The notes under the pieces are model-generated. The model was not told the DNA's origin. It searched no databases and worked only from the letters and a program-made list of their open reading frames with translations. 64,000 nt of DNA from Mycolicibacterium lacusdiani (GTDB taxonomy: Bacteria; Actinomycetota; Actinomycetes; Mycobacteriales; Mycobacteriaceae): positions 186,001-250,000 of the forward strand of contig NZ_JAKCFC010000006.1 of assembly GCF_021916785.1 (NCBI RefSeq). The letters run 5' to 3'. Positions 1-10,609 of this stretch are shown here, in pieces; position 1 is the stretch's first letter, and each line of letters opens with the position of its first letter. The translations under genes were made by a program, and so were the position numbers.

Positions 1-1
1 A

Positions 2-2727
<2,726 letters not shown>

Positions 2728-2734
<7 letters not shown>

Positions 2735-2762
2735 CCGCGAGTTCAGCCTGGGCGGCTAGCCG
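2728..2762. terminator. Candidate bidirectional hairpin between convergent genes
   Basis: Two copies of the self-complementary 10-mer CGGCTAGCCG (2728-2737 and 2753-2762) can pair across a 15-nt loop. The element contains the stop codons of secA1 and of the converging gene. No U-run follows, so termination is only suggested. Confidence 0.4.
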
Positions 2763-3256
2763 ATCTGCAGCGCCACCACCTGCCAGCGGCCGCCGACCAC
2801 TTCGACGCGGCCGGCGATCGCTCGCACGCGCTTGCCCCTGGTGTAGGTGGCGAACACCTCGGCCGCACCCGGTTCTCCGGGGCACCCCGAGACGGCACGC
2901 AGTCGCACGCGCTTGAGCGCGGCGGCGCCCTCGGGTGACGGCGTACGCGTCAGCACGGACACCGCGTCGACCAAATTCGGCCGCAGCACCGCACGCAACT
3001 GGCCGGCGGGTCGACGCCGGTCGACCACCTCGAGCACGCGACGCAGCGCGGCGTCCGCGAACACCGCGGCTGCCCGCGGGACCGGTGCCTCGCGCCGAGG
3101 CCTCGTGGCGGGCGTCATGGGCCGCGGGGTACGCCGGTGCATCGTGGTTTGCGTCGGCATCGGACAGGGCACCGTGGTGCCGACCGGCGGCGGCTCGTAG
3201 TCGATGACCGGCGCGGTGAGGCTCTGACGTGCGGGGGCGATGAGTGATGCGCTCAT
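2756..3256 (-). CDS. Rv3235-family protein of unknown function
   Basis: A 166-residue protein resembling the Rv3235 (DUF6459-type) family, which sits in the same place in M. tuberculosis, opposite secA1. The first ~60 residues are Pro/Arg/Thr-rich and probably disordered. The remainder has the pattern of a small alpha/beta fold, including an RVRLRAVSGCPGEPGAAEVF segment and a VVGGRWQVVALQIG end. No catalytic motif, signal peptide or membrane segment is visible. The ATG at 3256 was chosen because GGAG lies about 8 nt upstream; longer in-frame starts at 3319 and 3346 exist. It converges on secA1 and diverges from the acyltransferase. Function is unknown; proximity to secA1 is only weak evidence for a role in secretion. 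Confidence 0.75.
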   Translation of the reverse strand: MSASLIAPARQSLTAPVIDYEPPPVGTTVPCPMPTQTTMHRRTPRPMTPATRPRREAPVPRAAAVFADAALRRVLEVVDRRRPAGQLRAVLRPNLVDAVSVLTRTPSPEGAAALKRVRLRAVSGCPGEPGAAEVFATYTRGKRVRAIAGRVEVVGGRWQVVALQIG

Positions 3257-3439
3257 GGTGGGTCTCCAGCGGTCGACACGGTGTGGTGGCATCTGCTGGA
3301 GAGGCGCAGATGCATTCATGATCGCACGGCGGGAAGACACCTCCATGCACCCGTGATGCGGGACCGCAGAATCGGCGGTTACCGTGACGGGGTCCGCGCA
3401 CGTCGTGGCGATGGCTCGAAGGGGGAGGGGTGCGGCGTC

Positions 3440-4849
3440 ATGGTGACTCGGCTGTCAGCAGCTGACGCGTCGTTCTACCACCTCGAGAACACCTCCACGC
3501 CGATGTACGTGGGGACGCTGTCCATCCTGCGCAAGCCGCGCAACGGGCTGAGCTACGAGACCCTGCTCGCCAACGTAGAGCGGCGGTTACCGCAGATCCC
3601 GCGCTACCGGCAGAAGGTGCGCGAGGTGTCGTTCGGCCTGGCCCGGCCGGTGTGGGTCGACGACCGCGACTTCGACATCACCTATCATATCCGGCGCTCG
3701 GCGCTGCCGTCCCCGGGCAGCGATGCCCAGCTACACGACCTGGTCGCCCGACTCGGGTCCCGGCCGCTCGACAGGTCGCGCCCGCTGTGGGAGATGTATC
3801 TTGTCGAGGGTCTGGCCAAGAACCGCATCGCGATCTACACCAAGTCCCATCAGGCGCTGGTGAACGGTATGACGGCCCTTGAGATCGGCCACGTGATCGC
3901 CGACCGCACGCAGAAGAGCCCGGAATTCGGCGAGGACATCTGGATTCCCGCCCGCGAACCCAGCGACAGGCAGCTGCTGCTCGGCGCGGCGCTCGAATGG
4001 ATCGCGCGCCCCGGTGCGCAGCTCTCGGCCGCCCGCAACGCGGTCACCGAGGTCGTGACGAACACGTCGCAGGCCGTGGAGACCGCACGCCGGTTCGCCG
4101 ACGTCGCCCGCACCGTCGCCAGGGGCACGGCGCCGAGCAGCCCGCTCAACACCACGGTGTCGCGCAACCGCAGGTTCACCGTCGCGTCCCACGATCTCGA
4201 CGACTACCGCACGCTCCGGGCGCGCTACGACTGCGACGTGAACGACGTGGTGCTGGCCGTCGTGGCGGGCGCGCTGCGGAACTGGCTGATGTCGCGCGGC
4301 GAACCGGTGACGACGTCGTCCACGGTGCGCGCCATGGCCCCGATGTCGGTCTACCCGGACGGGGAACTCGACGCCGCCGGGCCGGGGCAGGCGATCAGCG
4401 AGGTGTCGCCGTTCCTGGTCGACCTGCCCGTCGGCGAGGGCAACGCCGTCGTCCGGTTGTCGCAGATCGCCCACGCGACCGAGTCGGCGTCGACGGCGGC
4501 GAGCCTGGTTGACGCCCGAACCATCGTCACGCTGTCGGGGTTCGCGCCACCGACGTTGCACGCCATGGGAATTCGAGTCGCGACGAGCTTCTCGGCGCGC
4601 CTGTTCAACCTCCTGATCACCAACGTTCCGGGTGCCCAGAAGCAGATGTACGTCGCGGGCACCAAGCTGCAGGAGACGTACGCGGTACCCCCGCTGCTGC
4701 ACAACCAGGCGCTGGCGATCGGCGTCACCTCCTACAACGGCATGCTCTACTTCGGCATCAACGCCGACCGCGACGGCATGAGCGACGTCGACGTGATGCC
4801 GAGCCTGTTGCGCGAATCACTCGACGAATTGCTGGATTCCGCGCGCTGA
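3440..4849 (+). CDS. WS/DGAT-family acyltransferase with degenerate HHxxxDG motif
   Basis: A 469-residue wax ester synthase/diacylglycerol acyltransferase family protein; typical members esterify acyl-CoA to diacylglycerol or alcohols at the membrane. The N-terminus (LSAADASFYHLENTSTPMYV) and the C-terminal segment NVPGAQKQMYVAG are family hallmarks. The usual catalytic HHxxxDG reads H137-Q138-ALV-N142-G143, so the second His, the general base in characterised enzymes, is Gln and the Asp is Asn. The site matches Rv3233c/Rv3234c (tgs3) of M. tuberculosis. The ATG at 3440 starts exactly at the family N-terminus and follows a GGGGGAGGGG tract. The fold assignment is secure; activity is doubtful. 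Confidence 0.9.
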   Translation: MVTRLSAADASFYHLENTSTPMYVGTLSILRKPRNGLSYETLLANVERRLPQIPRYRQKVREVSFGLARPVWVDDRDFDITYHIRRSALPSPGSDAQLHDLVARLGSRPLDRSRPLWEMYLVEGLAKNRIAIYTKSHQALVNGMTALEIGHVIADRTQKSPEFGEDIWIPAREPSDRQLLLGAALEWIARPGAQLSAARNAVTEVVTNTSQAVETARRFADVARTVARGTAPSSPLNTTVSRNRRFTVASHDLDDYRTLRARYDCDVNDVVLAVVAGALRNWLMSRGEPVTTSSTVRAMAPMSVYPDGELDAAGPGQAISEVSPFLVDLPVGEGNAVVRLSQIAHATESASTAASLVDARTIVTLSGFAPPTLHAMGIRVATSFSARLFNLLITNVPGAQKQMYVAGTKLQETYAVPPLLHNQALAIGVTSYNGMLYFGINADRDGMSDVDVMPSLLRESLDELLDSAR

Positions 4850-4866
4850 TCGCTACAGTCGCTGCT

Positions 4867-5367
4867 GTGCGCGTCTACGTTCCGGTGACCCTGGCCATGC
4901 TCGCCGGACTGGTTTCGGACCACACGTTGCACGCCCGCAGCGGGACGGCATTCGCGGTGACGCCGACGCTGCGCGAGTCCTACGCCGAGGGCGACGACGA
5001 CGAACTCGCCGAGGTTGCTCTGCGCGAGGCGGCGATGGCGTCGCTACGGCTGCTCGCCGCCGAAGGCGAGGTCGAGGGCTTCCCGCGGCGCCGTGCGGTG
5101 CTGGTCGCAGACGTCGACGAGGTGACTGCGCGACCTGATCTCGACGACGCCGTGGTGCGGCTCGGGGGGCCGCTGGCGCTCACCGACGTCGTCGCTGCCT
5201 TCGTGGACAACGCCGGTGCCGAGGCTGCGGTGGCCGCTGCCGTGGACGTCGTCGACGATGCCGACCTGGGGGACGAGGACGCGGAGTTGACGGTCGGCGA
5301 CGCCCAGGACCACGACCTGGCCTGGTATGCCGCCCAAGAGCTGCCCTTCCTGCTCGAACTGCTCTGA
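4867..5367 (+). CDS. DUF6912 family protein (Rv3231c-like)
   Basis: A 166-residue acidic protein starting at GTG 4867, only 17 nt after the acyltransferase stop, so probably cotranscribed with it. It begins MRVYVPVTLAMLAGL and continues with a GTAFAVTPTLRESY segment typical of actinobacterial DUF6912 proteins (Rv3231c in M. tuberculosis). The C-terminal third is rich in Asp/Ala/Val and ends AWYAAQELPFLLELL. No enzyme motif or clear membrane segment is visible. Immediately downstream is the operator-like box of the desaturase reductase gene. Function is unknown. The M. tuberculosis neighbour ppk2 (Rv3232c) is absent from the interval in front of it. Confidence 0.85.
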   Translation: MRVYVPVTLAMLAGLVSDHTLHARSGTAFAVTPTLRESYAEGDDDELAEVALREAAMASLRLLAAEGEVEGFPRRRAVLVADVDEVTARPDLDDAVVRLGGPLALTDVVAAFVDNAGAEAAVAAAVDVVDDADLGDEDAELTVGDAQDHDLAWYAAQELPFLLELL

Positions 5368-5375
5368 CGCACTAG

Positions 5376-5406
5376 CTACGCGAGCGTAGGTTACGGTACC
5401 GTAGGT
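5376..5406. promoter_or_regulatory. 31-bp operator-like box upstream of the reductase gene
   Basis: CTACG-CGAG-CGTAG (5376-5389) is an inverted repeat that continues into GTTACGGTACCGTAGGT. Nearly the same 31-bp layout (CTACG-N4-CGTAGGTTACGGTA-S-CGTAGGT) recurs upstream of desA3. It lies about 50 nt before the start codon, so a shared TetR-type repressor is likely (inference). Confidence 0.7.
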
Positions 5407-5458
5407 TGTAGATCCTGCGGTTGGACTCCGCACAGCCCGAACGCGAGCAGGAGCCGTC

Positions 5459-6682
5459 ATGGCCAAGAACACCATCAAGGTATCGGCCCAGGTCGCCGAC
5501 ACCGTGCGCCCCGAGATCGCGGGCGCCAAGGAGCGGCCGGGCTGGCATGCAGTCCGCCGAATCGTCCAGCGCATCACTACGCCGCTGCTGCCCGACGACT
5601 ATCTACAGCTGGCCAACCCACTGTGGTCGGCGCGCGAACTGCGCGGCCGGGTACTCGAGGTGCGGCGGGAGACCTCCGACTCGGCGACCCTGGTCATCAA
5701 GCCGGGCTGGGGCTTCTCCTTCGACTACGAACCGGGGCAGTACATCGGCATCGGCGTGCTCGTCGACGGACGGTGGCGGTGGCGGTCGTACTCGCTGACG
5801 TCGAGCCCGGTGTACGAGACGACATCGCGGCCCGGAGCCGCCCCGGCGGCGACATCGCGGCCCGGAGCCGCCCCGGCGGCGACATCCGGCAGGGGCGAGC
5901 GCAACATCGCCATCACCGTGAAGGCCATGCCCGAGGGCTTCCTGTCGACGCACCTGGTCGACGGCATCGCCGCGGGCACGATCGTGCGCCTGCAGGCACC
6001 GCAGGGCAACTTCGTGATGCCGGACCCGGCGCCCGCATCGGTGCTGTTCCTCACCGCTGGCTCCGGCGTCACTCCGGTGATGTCGATGCTGCGCACGCTG
6101 GTGCGGCGCGGGCAGATCGGCGGAGCCGGCCACATCGTCCACGTGCACTCGGCCCCCTCGGCGTCCGAGGTCATGTTCGCCGACGAGCTGGATCGGCTGG
6201 CCGAGGAGCACGAGGGTTACCGGCTTCGTCTGCGCGCCACGCGCACCGAGGGTCGCCTCGATCTGTCGAAGCTCGACGAGGTCGTGCCGGACTGGCGCGA
6301 CCGGCAGGTCTGGGCGTGCGGCCCCGAGGGGATGCTCGACGACGCCGACCGCATCTGGGGTGAGGCCGGCCTCAAGGACAAACTGCACCTCGAGCGGTTC
6401 GCCGCCAAGAGGGCAGGCGCGCACGGCGCCGGCGGCACGGTCACGTTCGAGCGGGCAGGCAAGACCGTGACGGCGGACGGGGCGACGTCGCTCATGGACG
6501 CCGGCGAGAGCGTCGGCATCCAGATGCCCTTCGGCTGCCGAATGGGTATATGCCAGTCGTGTGTGGTCGGACTGGTCGACGGCTACGTGCGCGACCTGCG
6601 CAGCGGCGACGAGCACGAACCGGGAAGCCGGATTCAGACCTGCGTCTCGGCCGCCTCGGGCGACTGCACGCTCGACGTGTGA
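5459..6682 (+). CDS. Ferredoxin-type reductase, electron donor to DesA3 (Rv3230c-like)
   Basis: A 407-residue three-domain oxidoreductase that passes NADPH electrons through FAD and a 2Fe-2S cluster to the membrane desaturase DesA3. The FAD-binding domain holds the RxYSLTSSP-type motif (WRSYSLTSSPVYE), the NAD(P) domain has LTAGSGVTPVMSML, and the C-terminal plant-type ferredoxin domain has CRMGICQSC plus a later Cys in RIQTCVSA. An in-frame 30-bp tandem duplication adds two copies of a TSRPGAAPAA segment in the FAD domain just after the YSLTSSP strand. ATG 5459 follows GCAGGAG. It lies directly upstream of desA3 with the same operator box, consistent with co-regulation. Orthologue of Rv3230c by context. 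Confidence 0.93.
   Translation: MAKNTIKVSAQVADTVRPEIAGAKERPGWHAVRRIVQRITTPLLPDDYLQLANPLWSARELRGRVLEVRRETSDSATLVIKPGWGFSFDYEPGQYIGIGVLVDGRWRWRSYSLTSSPVYETTSRPGAAPAATSRPGAAPAATSGRGERNIAITVKAMPEGFLSTHLVDGIAAGTIVRLQAPQGNFVMPDPAPASVLFLTAGSGVTPVMSMLRTLVRRGQIGGAGHIVHVHSAPSASEVMFADELDRLAEEHEGYRLRLRATRTEGRLDLSKLDEVVPDWRDRQVWACGPEGMLDDADRIWGEAGLKDKLHLERFAAKRAGAHGAGGTVTFERAGKTVTADGATSLMDAGESVGIQMPFGCRMGICQSCVVGLVDGYVRDLRSGDEHEPGSRIQTCVSAASGDCTLDV
5821..5880. repeat. Perfect in-frame 2 x 30-bp tandem duplication
   Basis: Two identical 30-bp units (5821-5850 and 5851-5880) inside the reductase gene; the next bases (GACATC) begin a third partial copy. Each unit adds ten residues, giving a Pro/Ala/Ser-rich loop in the FAD domain. 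Confidence 0.95.
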
Positions 6683-6695
6683 GGTTTACTGACTG

Positions 6696-6731
6696 GTAAC
6701 CTACGGGTACGTAGGTTACGGTAGCGTAGGT
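6696..6731. promoter_or_regulatory. Palindromic operator-like box upstream of desA3
   Basis: GTAACCTACG-GGTA-CGTAGGTTAC (6696-6719) is a perfect 10+4+10 inverted repeat. It is followed by GGTAGCGTAGGT, so 6701-6731 repeats the box upstream of the reductase gene. It ends 17 nt before the desA3 start and would overlap the core promoter or leader, fitting repression. Confidence 0.75.
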
Positions 6732-6748
6732 AGAAAGGAGGCCGAGAA

Positions 6749-7981
6749 ATGGCGATCACAGACGTACCGGAATTCACGCATCTCACTGATGCGGACATCG
6801 AGAATCTGGCGAACGAGCTGGATGCGATCCGACTCGACATCGAGGACTCCCGAGGTGAGCGCGACTCGCGCTACATCCGCCGCACCATTGCCGCGCAGCG
6901 CGCGCTCGAGGTGGCAGGCCGGCTGATGCTGACCGCCAGCTCGCGACGCTCCGCGTGGTGGGCAGGCACCGCGACTTTGGGCGTGGCCAAGATCATCGAG
7001 AACATGGAGATCGGCCACAACGTCATGCACGGCCAGTGGGACTGGATGAACGATCCCGAGATTCACTCCTCGACGTGGGAGTGGGACATGAGCGGGGCGT
7101 CCAAGCACTGGCGGTTCACCCACAACTTCATGCACCACAAGTACACCAACATCCTGGGCATGGACGACGACGTGGGCTACGGCGTCATCCGCGTCACCCG
7201 CGATGCGAAGTGGAAGCCGTTCAACCTCTACGGCAACCTGCTGTTCAACACGCTGCTCGCGATCGGCTTCGAGTGGGGCGTCGGCCTGCAGCACTTGGAA
7301 CTCGGCAAGATCTTCATGGGTCGCGACGACCGCAAGGGGACGATGGTCCGCGTGCGCGAGTTCGGCATCAAGGCAGGCCAGCAGGTCGCCAAGGACTACG
7401 TTGCATGGCCGGCACTGACCTCGCTGTCCCCGGGGGCGACCTACCGGTCGACCCTGACGGCGAACGCGGTGGCCAACGTCATCCGCAACGTCTGGGCCAA
7501 CGCCGTGATCTTCTGCGGCCACTTCCCCGATGGCGCCGAGAAGTTCACCAAGACCGACATGATCGGTGAGAGCAAGGGTCAGTGGTACCTGCGCCAGATG
7601 CTTGGCAGCGCCAACTTCAACGCAGGCCCGGCGCTGCGGTTCATGAGTGGCAACCTGTCCCACCAGATCGAACACCACCTCTTCCCGGATCTGCCGAGCA
7701 ACCGGTATGAGGAGATCGGGGTGCGGGTGCGCCAGATCTGCGACAAGTACGACCTGCCGTACACCACGGGAAACTTCCTGCTGCAGTACGGCAAGACGTG
7801 GCGCACCATCGCGAAGCTGTCGCTTCCGGACAAGTTCCTCAAGCACACCCGCGACGATGCGCCGGAGACGCGCAGCGAGCGGATGTTCGACGAACTCGCG
7901 CCCAGTGAGCGTCGCGGCCTCAAGTCGTCGATCGCCGCAGTGCGGGCGCGCCGACGCGAGAAGCGAGCACTCGCAGCCTGA
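6749..7981 (+). CDS. desA3: Acyl-CoA delta-9 desaturase DesA3
   Basis: A 410-residue membrane diiron desaturase that converts stearoyl-CoA to oleoyl-CoA for phospholipid and triacylglycerol synthesis. All three histidine boxes are present: HNVMH (H90-H94), HNFMHH (H125, H129, H130) and HQIEHH near bases 7668-7680. Hydrophobic stretches around the boxes are consistent with membrane embedding. ATG 6749 is preceded by AAAGGAGG. The electron-transfer partner lies immediately upstream under an identical operator box, so both genes probably respond to the same acyl-CoA-linked regulator. Equivalent to Rv3229c of M. tuberculosis, a reported target of isoxyl and thiacetazone-type drugs. Confidence 0.97.
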   Translation: MAITDVPEFTHLTDADIENLANELDAIRLDIEDSRGERDSRYIRRTIAAQRALEVAGRLMLTASSRRSAWWAGTATLGVAKIIENMEIGHNVMHGQWDWMNDPEIHSSTWEWDMSGASKHWRFTHNFMHHKYTNILGMDDDVGYGVIRVTRDAKWKPFNLYGNLLFNTLLAIGFEWGVGLQHLELGKIFMGRDDRKGTMVRVREFGIKAGQQVAKDYVAWPALTSLSPGATYRSTLTANAVANVIRNVWANAVIFCGHFPDGAEKFTKTDMIGESKGQWYLRQMLGSANFNAGPALRFMSGNLSHQIEHHLFPDLPSNRYEEIGVRVRQICDKYDLPYTTGNFLLQYGKTWRTIAKLSLPDKFLKHTRDDAPETRSERMFDELAPSERRGLKSSIAAVRARRREKRALAA

Positions 7982-8002
7982 TTCACGAAATTCACCAACG
8001 AG

Positions 8003-8050
8003 ACTGCGGGCAGATCACGAATCCTCGAGGATTCACGATCTGCCCGCAGT
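8003..8050. terminator. Long bidirectional hairpin between desA3 and the aldo/keto reductase gene
   Basis: Arms ACTGCGGGCAGATC (8003-8016) and GATCTGCCCGCAGT (8037-8050) pair perfectly. Between them lies a further palindrome, GAATCCTCGAGGATTC, giving a 48-nt cruciform-like element. The two flanking genes converge on it. Confidence 0.8.
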
Positions 8051-8068
8051 TTCGCGTTGTGGGGAGTG

Positions 8069-8932
8069 TCAGTCCGGGATCATGTCGAACGTGTCGGGGT
8101 TCGGGCCGGTGCGGCCGTCGGCGCCCTTGTCGAGTTCGGTGAGCGCGTCGACGTCGTCGGGGCTCAGCTCGAAGTCGAAGATGTCGAAGTTGTCCTGAAT
8201 GCGCTGCGGCGTCACCGACTTCGGGAAGATGACGTCACCGCGCTGGATGTGCCACCGCAGCACGACCTGCGCGGGCGACTTGCCGGTGGCCTTGGCGATG
8301 CCCTCGACCACCTGATCGTCGAGGACCTGGCCCTGTGCGATCGGCGACCACGCCTCGGTGACGATGCCGTGCTGGGCGCCGTACGCGCGCACGGCCTCGT
8401 TGACGAAGTACGGGTGCACCTCGATCTGGTTGACCGCGGGCACCGTGTCGGTCTCGGCGGCCAGCCGCTCGAGGTGCGGCACCTGGAAGTTCGAGACGCC
8501 GATGCTGCGGGCGCGGCCGTCGGCCTTGAAGCCCTCCAGCGCCTTCCACGTCGAGACGAAGTCACCGCCGTACTTCGTGGGCAGCGGCCAGTGGATGAGG
8601 AACAGGTCGACGTAGTCGTCCTCGGGGGCGTCGAAGCCCAGCTTGGACAGCGTCTCGTCGAAGGCCTTCCGCGCCGCGTCGGGTTCGTGGAAGCCGTTGT
8701 TCAGCTTGCTGGTGATGAAGACGTCACCGCGGGCCAGGCCCGCGTCGCGGATCCCTTGGCCGACGCCGGCTTCGTTGCCGTACATCTCCGCGGTGTCGAT
8801 GTGCCGGTAGCCGATGTCGAGCGCGGTCTTCACCGCGGCCGCGGTCTCGTCGGGGTCGATTTGGTAGACGCCGAATCCGAGCTGCGGGATTCGGGCGCCG
8901 TCATTGAGGTCGATGTTGGGTACTGTGCTCAC
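8069..8932 (-). CDS. Aldo/keto reductase (AKR5-like, Rv2971-type)
   Basis: A 287-residue NADPH-dependent carbonyl reductase of the (beta/alpha)8 AKR fold. The catalytic tetrad is visible: D46 and Y51 (HIDTAEMYG), K76 (FITSKL) and His in LFLIHWP. The cofactor-binding region includes FPKSVTPQRIQDN. The GTG at 8932 opens directly at STVPNIDLNDG, the usual AKR5 N-terminus; a longer open frame upstream lacks family similarity. Likely substrates are small aldehydes, dicarbonyls or keto acids. The gene is not part of the M. tuberculosis desA3-rsgA interval, so it is an insertion relative to that genome. Confidence 0.92.
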   Translation of the reverse strand: MSTVPNIDLNDGARIPQLGFGVYQIDPDETAAAVKTALDIGYRHIDTAEMYGNEAGVGQGIRDAGLARGDVFITSKLNNGFHEPDAARKAFDETLSKLGFDAPEDDYVDLFLIHWPLPTKYGGDFVSTWKALEGFKADGRARSIGVSNFQVPHLERLAAETDTVPAVNQIEVHPYFVNEAVRAYGAQHGIVTEAWSPIAQGQVLDDQVVEGIAKATGKSPAQVVLRWHIQRGDVIFPKSVTPQRIQDNFDIFDFELSPDDVDALTELDKGADGRTGPNPDTFDMIPD

Positions 8933-8970
8933 CGCCTCAGCGTGCCCGGTGCGAGGCGGGTGCAAACGGA

Positions 8971-9627
8971 TCAGCGGGTGACGTCGGTGACCCGTCTGGC
9001 CAGTAGGAACGCCTGTGGTGTCGACTCGATGCCGCCGGGCTCGGCCGCCCGAACGGCTTCGGCGAACACCGTCAAACCGGCAGATTCGAGCGCAGCGGTG
9101 ACGAAAGCCGGAGTGCGACGCCGGAATTCGAGGTCGACTGCCACGCCGAACGCCTCGGTGAGCAACCGGGAACCCGCGCCGGCCTGAAATGCCAGCAGCA
9201 CGACCCCGCCCGGCACCAGTACGCGACGGAACTCGGCGAACACCTCGGGCAGGACGTCGTCTGGGACGTGAATCGTCGAATACCACGCGCAGACCCCACC
9301 GACCGAGGCATCGGGCGAGTCGACCGCGGTCATCGAGCCGACCGCGAAGCGAAGGTGAGGATTGAGTGCGCGAGCCTGCGCGATCATCCCGGGCGACAGG
9401 TCACTGCCGGTGGCGTCGATCCCGAGGTCGTGCAGGATCGCCGTGGTGGCGCCGGTTCCGCACCCGACGTCGGCGACCCGGTCGTTCCCGGTCGCCTGCA
9501 CGTAGCCGGCGAACGCGGCGAGCATCGCTGGTTCGAACGGCTTGTCGTTCAGGTGGTGGTGGAACGCGTCGGCGTATTCGCGGGCGGTCGCGTCGTACCC
9601 GCGCCGCGTCGCATCGAGGAAGTCCAC
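8971..9627 (-). CDS. Class I SAM-dependent methyltransferase
   Basis: A 218-residue Rossmann-fold methyltransferase with motif I VADVGCGTGATT (residues ~51-62), an acidic residue in GSDLSPGM for the SAM ribose, and the post-motif VLVPGGVVLLAF. The N-terminus begins RRGYDATAREYADAFHHHL, common in small-molecule methyltransferases. Its GTG start (9627) lies one base from the rsgA stop codon, so it is probably translated from the rsgA-aroA transcript. The substrate cannot be deduced. This gene and the adjacent aldo/keto reductase are absent at this position in M. tuberculosis. Confidence 0.88.
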   Translation of the reverse strand: MDFLDATRRGYDATAREYADAFHHHLNDKPFEPAMLAAFAGYVQATGNDRVADVGCGTGATTAILHDLGIDATGSDLSPGMIAQARALNPHLRFAVGSMTAVDSPDASVGGVCAWYSTIHVPDDVLPEVFAEFRRVLVPGGVVLLAFQAGAGSRLLTEAFGVAVDLEFRRRTPAFVTAALESAGLTVFAEAVRAAEPGGIESTPQAFLLARRVTDVTR

Positions 9628-9628
9628 G

Positions 9629-10609
9629 TCAGCCCGCCCGCATCGCCGCCAGCAGCCGTCGGGCGGCGACCACGCGGTCGGCTGCCGAGCCGGTCAATCC
9701 GTCCAGCGCGCACTCGGGGTCGGCAGGCGGGCCGAGGTGGGTGCAGCCGCGCGGGCAGTCCTGGATTGCCTCGGCGAGGTCGGAGAACGCCATCATGACG
9801 TCGTCGGGGGCGATGTGGGCCAGGCCGAACGACCTCACGCCGGGGGTGTCGACCACCCAGCCGGAATCGGCCAGCGGCAAGGCTACCGACTGCGTGGACG
9901 TGTGCTTGCCCTTGCCCACGCCCGACACCACGCCGACCGCTCGATGCGCATCGGGGAGAAGACGGTTGACGAGAGTCGACTTGCCGACGCCGGAGTGGCC
10001 GAGCAGTACCGTGACCCGGTCCGCGAGCAGCGCCGCGACGGGTGCCACGTCACCGCCCTGGCCCGTCGCGATCACCGTCAGGTCGAGGCCCTTGAACTGT
10101 TCGGCGAAGGGCTCCGGCGGCGCGAGGTCGGTCTTGGTCAGGCACAGGATCGGCGTCAGCCCGCCCGCGTAGGCGGCGATCAGCGCGCGTTCCACGAAGC
10201 CGGTGCGGGGTGGGGGATCCACCAGCGCCACCACGATCAGCAGCTGATCGGCATTGGCCACGACGACGCGTTCGGTCGGATCGGTGTCGTCTGCGGTGCG
10301 GCGCAACACTGTTCGACGTTCACCCCGGCGAACGATGCGGGCGAGCGTGTCGGGCTTGCCGGACAGGTCCCCGACGATGTCGACCTCGTCGCCGACGACG
10401 ATCGGGGTCCGGCCGAGTTCCCGCGCCCGCATGGTGGTGACCACCCGATCGGGGTCACCGCCGAGCGCGCAGCCCCACCGGCCGCGGTCCACGGTGACCA
10501 CCATCGCCCGCTCGGCGTCGGCATGGTCGGGACGGATCTTGGTGCGCGGCCGCGAACCACGGCCCGAGCGCACCCGGACGTCCGATTCGTCTAGCTCGCG
10601 TCCGCTCAA
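9629..10609 (-). CDS. rsgA: Small-subunit ribosome biogenesis GTPase RsgA
   Basis: A 326-residue circularly permuted GTPase acting in late 30S assembly. An N-terminal OB-like domain is followed by the permuted G domain: LTKTD (G4), GHSGVGKSTL (P-loop) and DTPGVRSFGL (G3). A zinc knuckle CPRGCTHL...C follows. The chosen start is TTG 10609, which overlaps the aroA stop by four bases (TTGA) and matches the N-terminal DESDVRVRSGR pattern of the M. tuberculosis protein (Rv3228, about 330 residues). Longer in-frame readings run antisense through aroA and are not credible. Translation is likely coupled to aroA. Confidence 0.92.
   Translation of the reverse strand: MSGRELDESDVRVRSGRGSRPRTKIRPDHADAERAMVVTVDRGRWGCALGGDPDRVVTTMRARELGRTPIVVGDEVDIVGDLSGKPDTLARIVRRGERRTVLRRTADDTDPTERVVVANADQLLIVVALVDPPPRTGFVERALIAAYAGGLTPILCLTKTDLAPPEPFAEQFKGLDLTVIATGQGGDVAPVAALLADRVTVLLGHSGVGKSTLVNRLLPDAHRAVGVVSGVGKGKHTSTQSVALPLADSGWVVDTPGVRSFGLAHIAPDDVMMAFSDLAEAIQDCPRGCTHLGPPADPECALDGLTGSAADRVVAARRLLAAMRAG

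Noticed and set aside
8057..9187. 376-codon plus-strand frame
   Set aside because: Antisense to the aldo/keto reductase and methyltransferase genes, with shadow composition (Val/Asp/Arg/His-rich).
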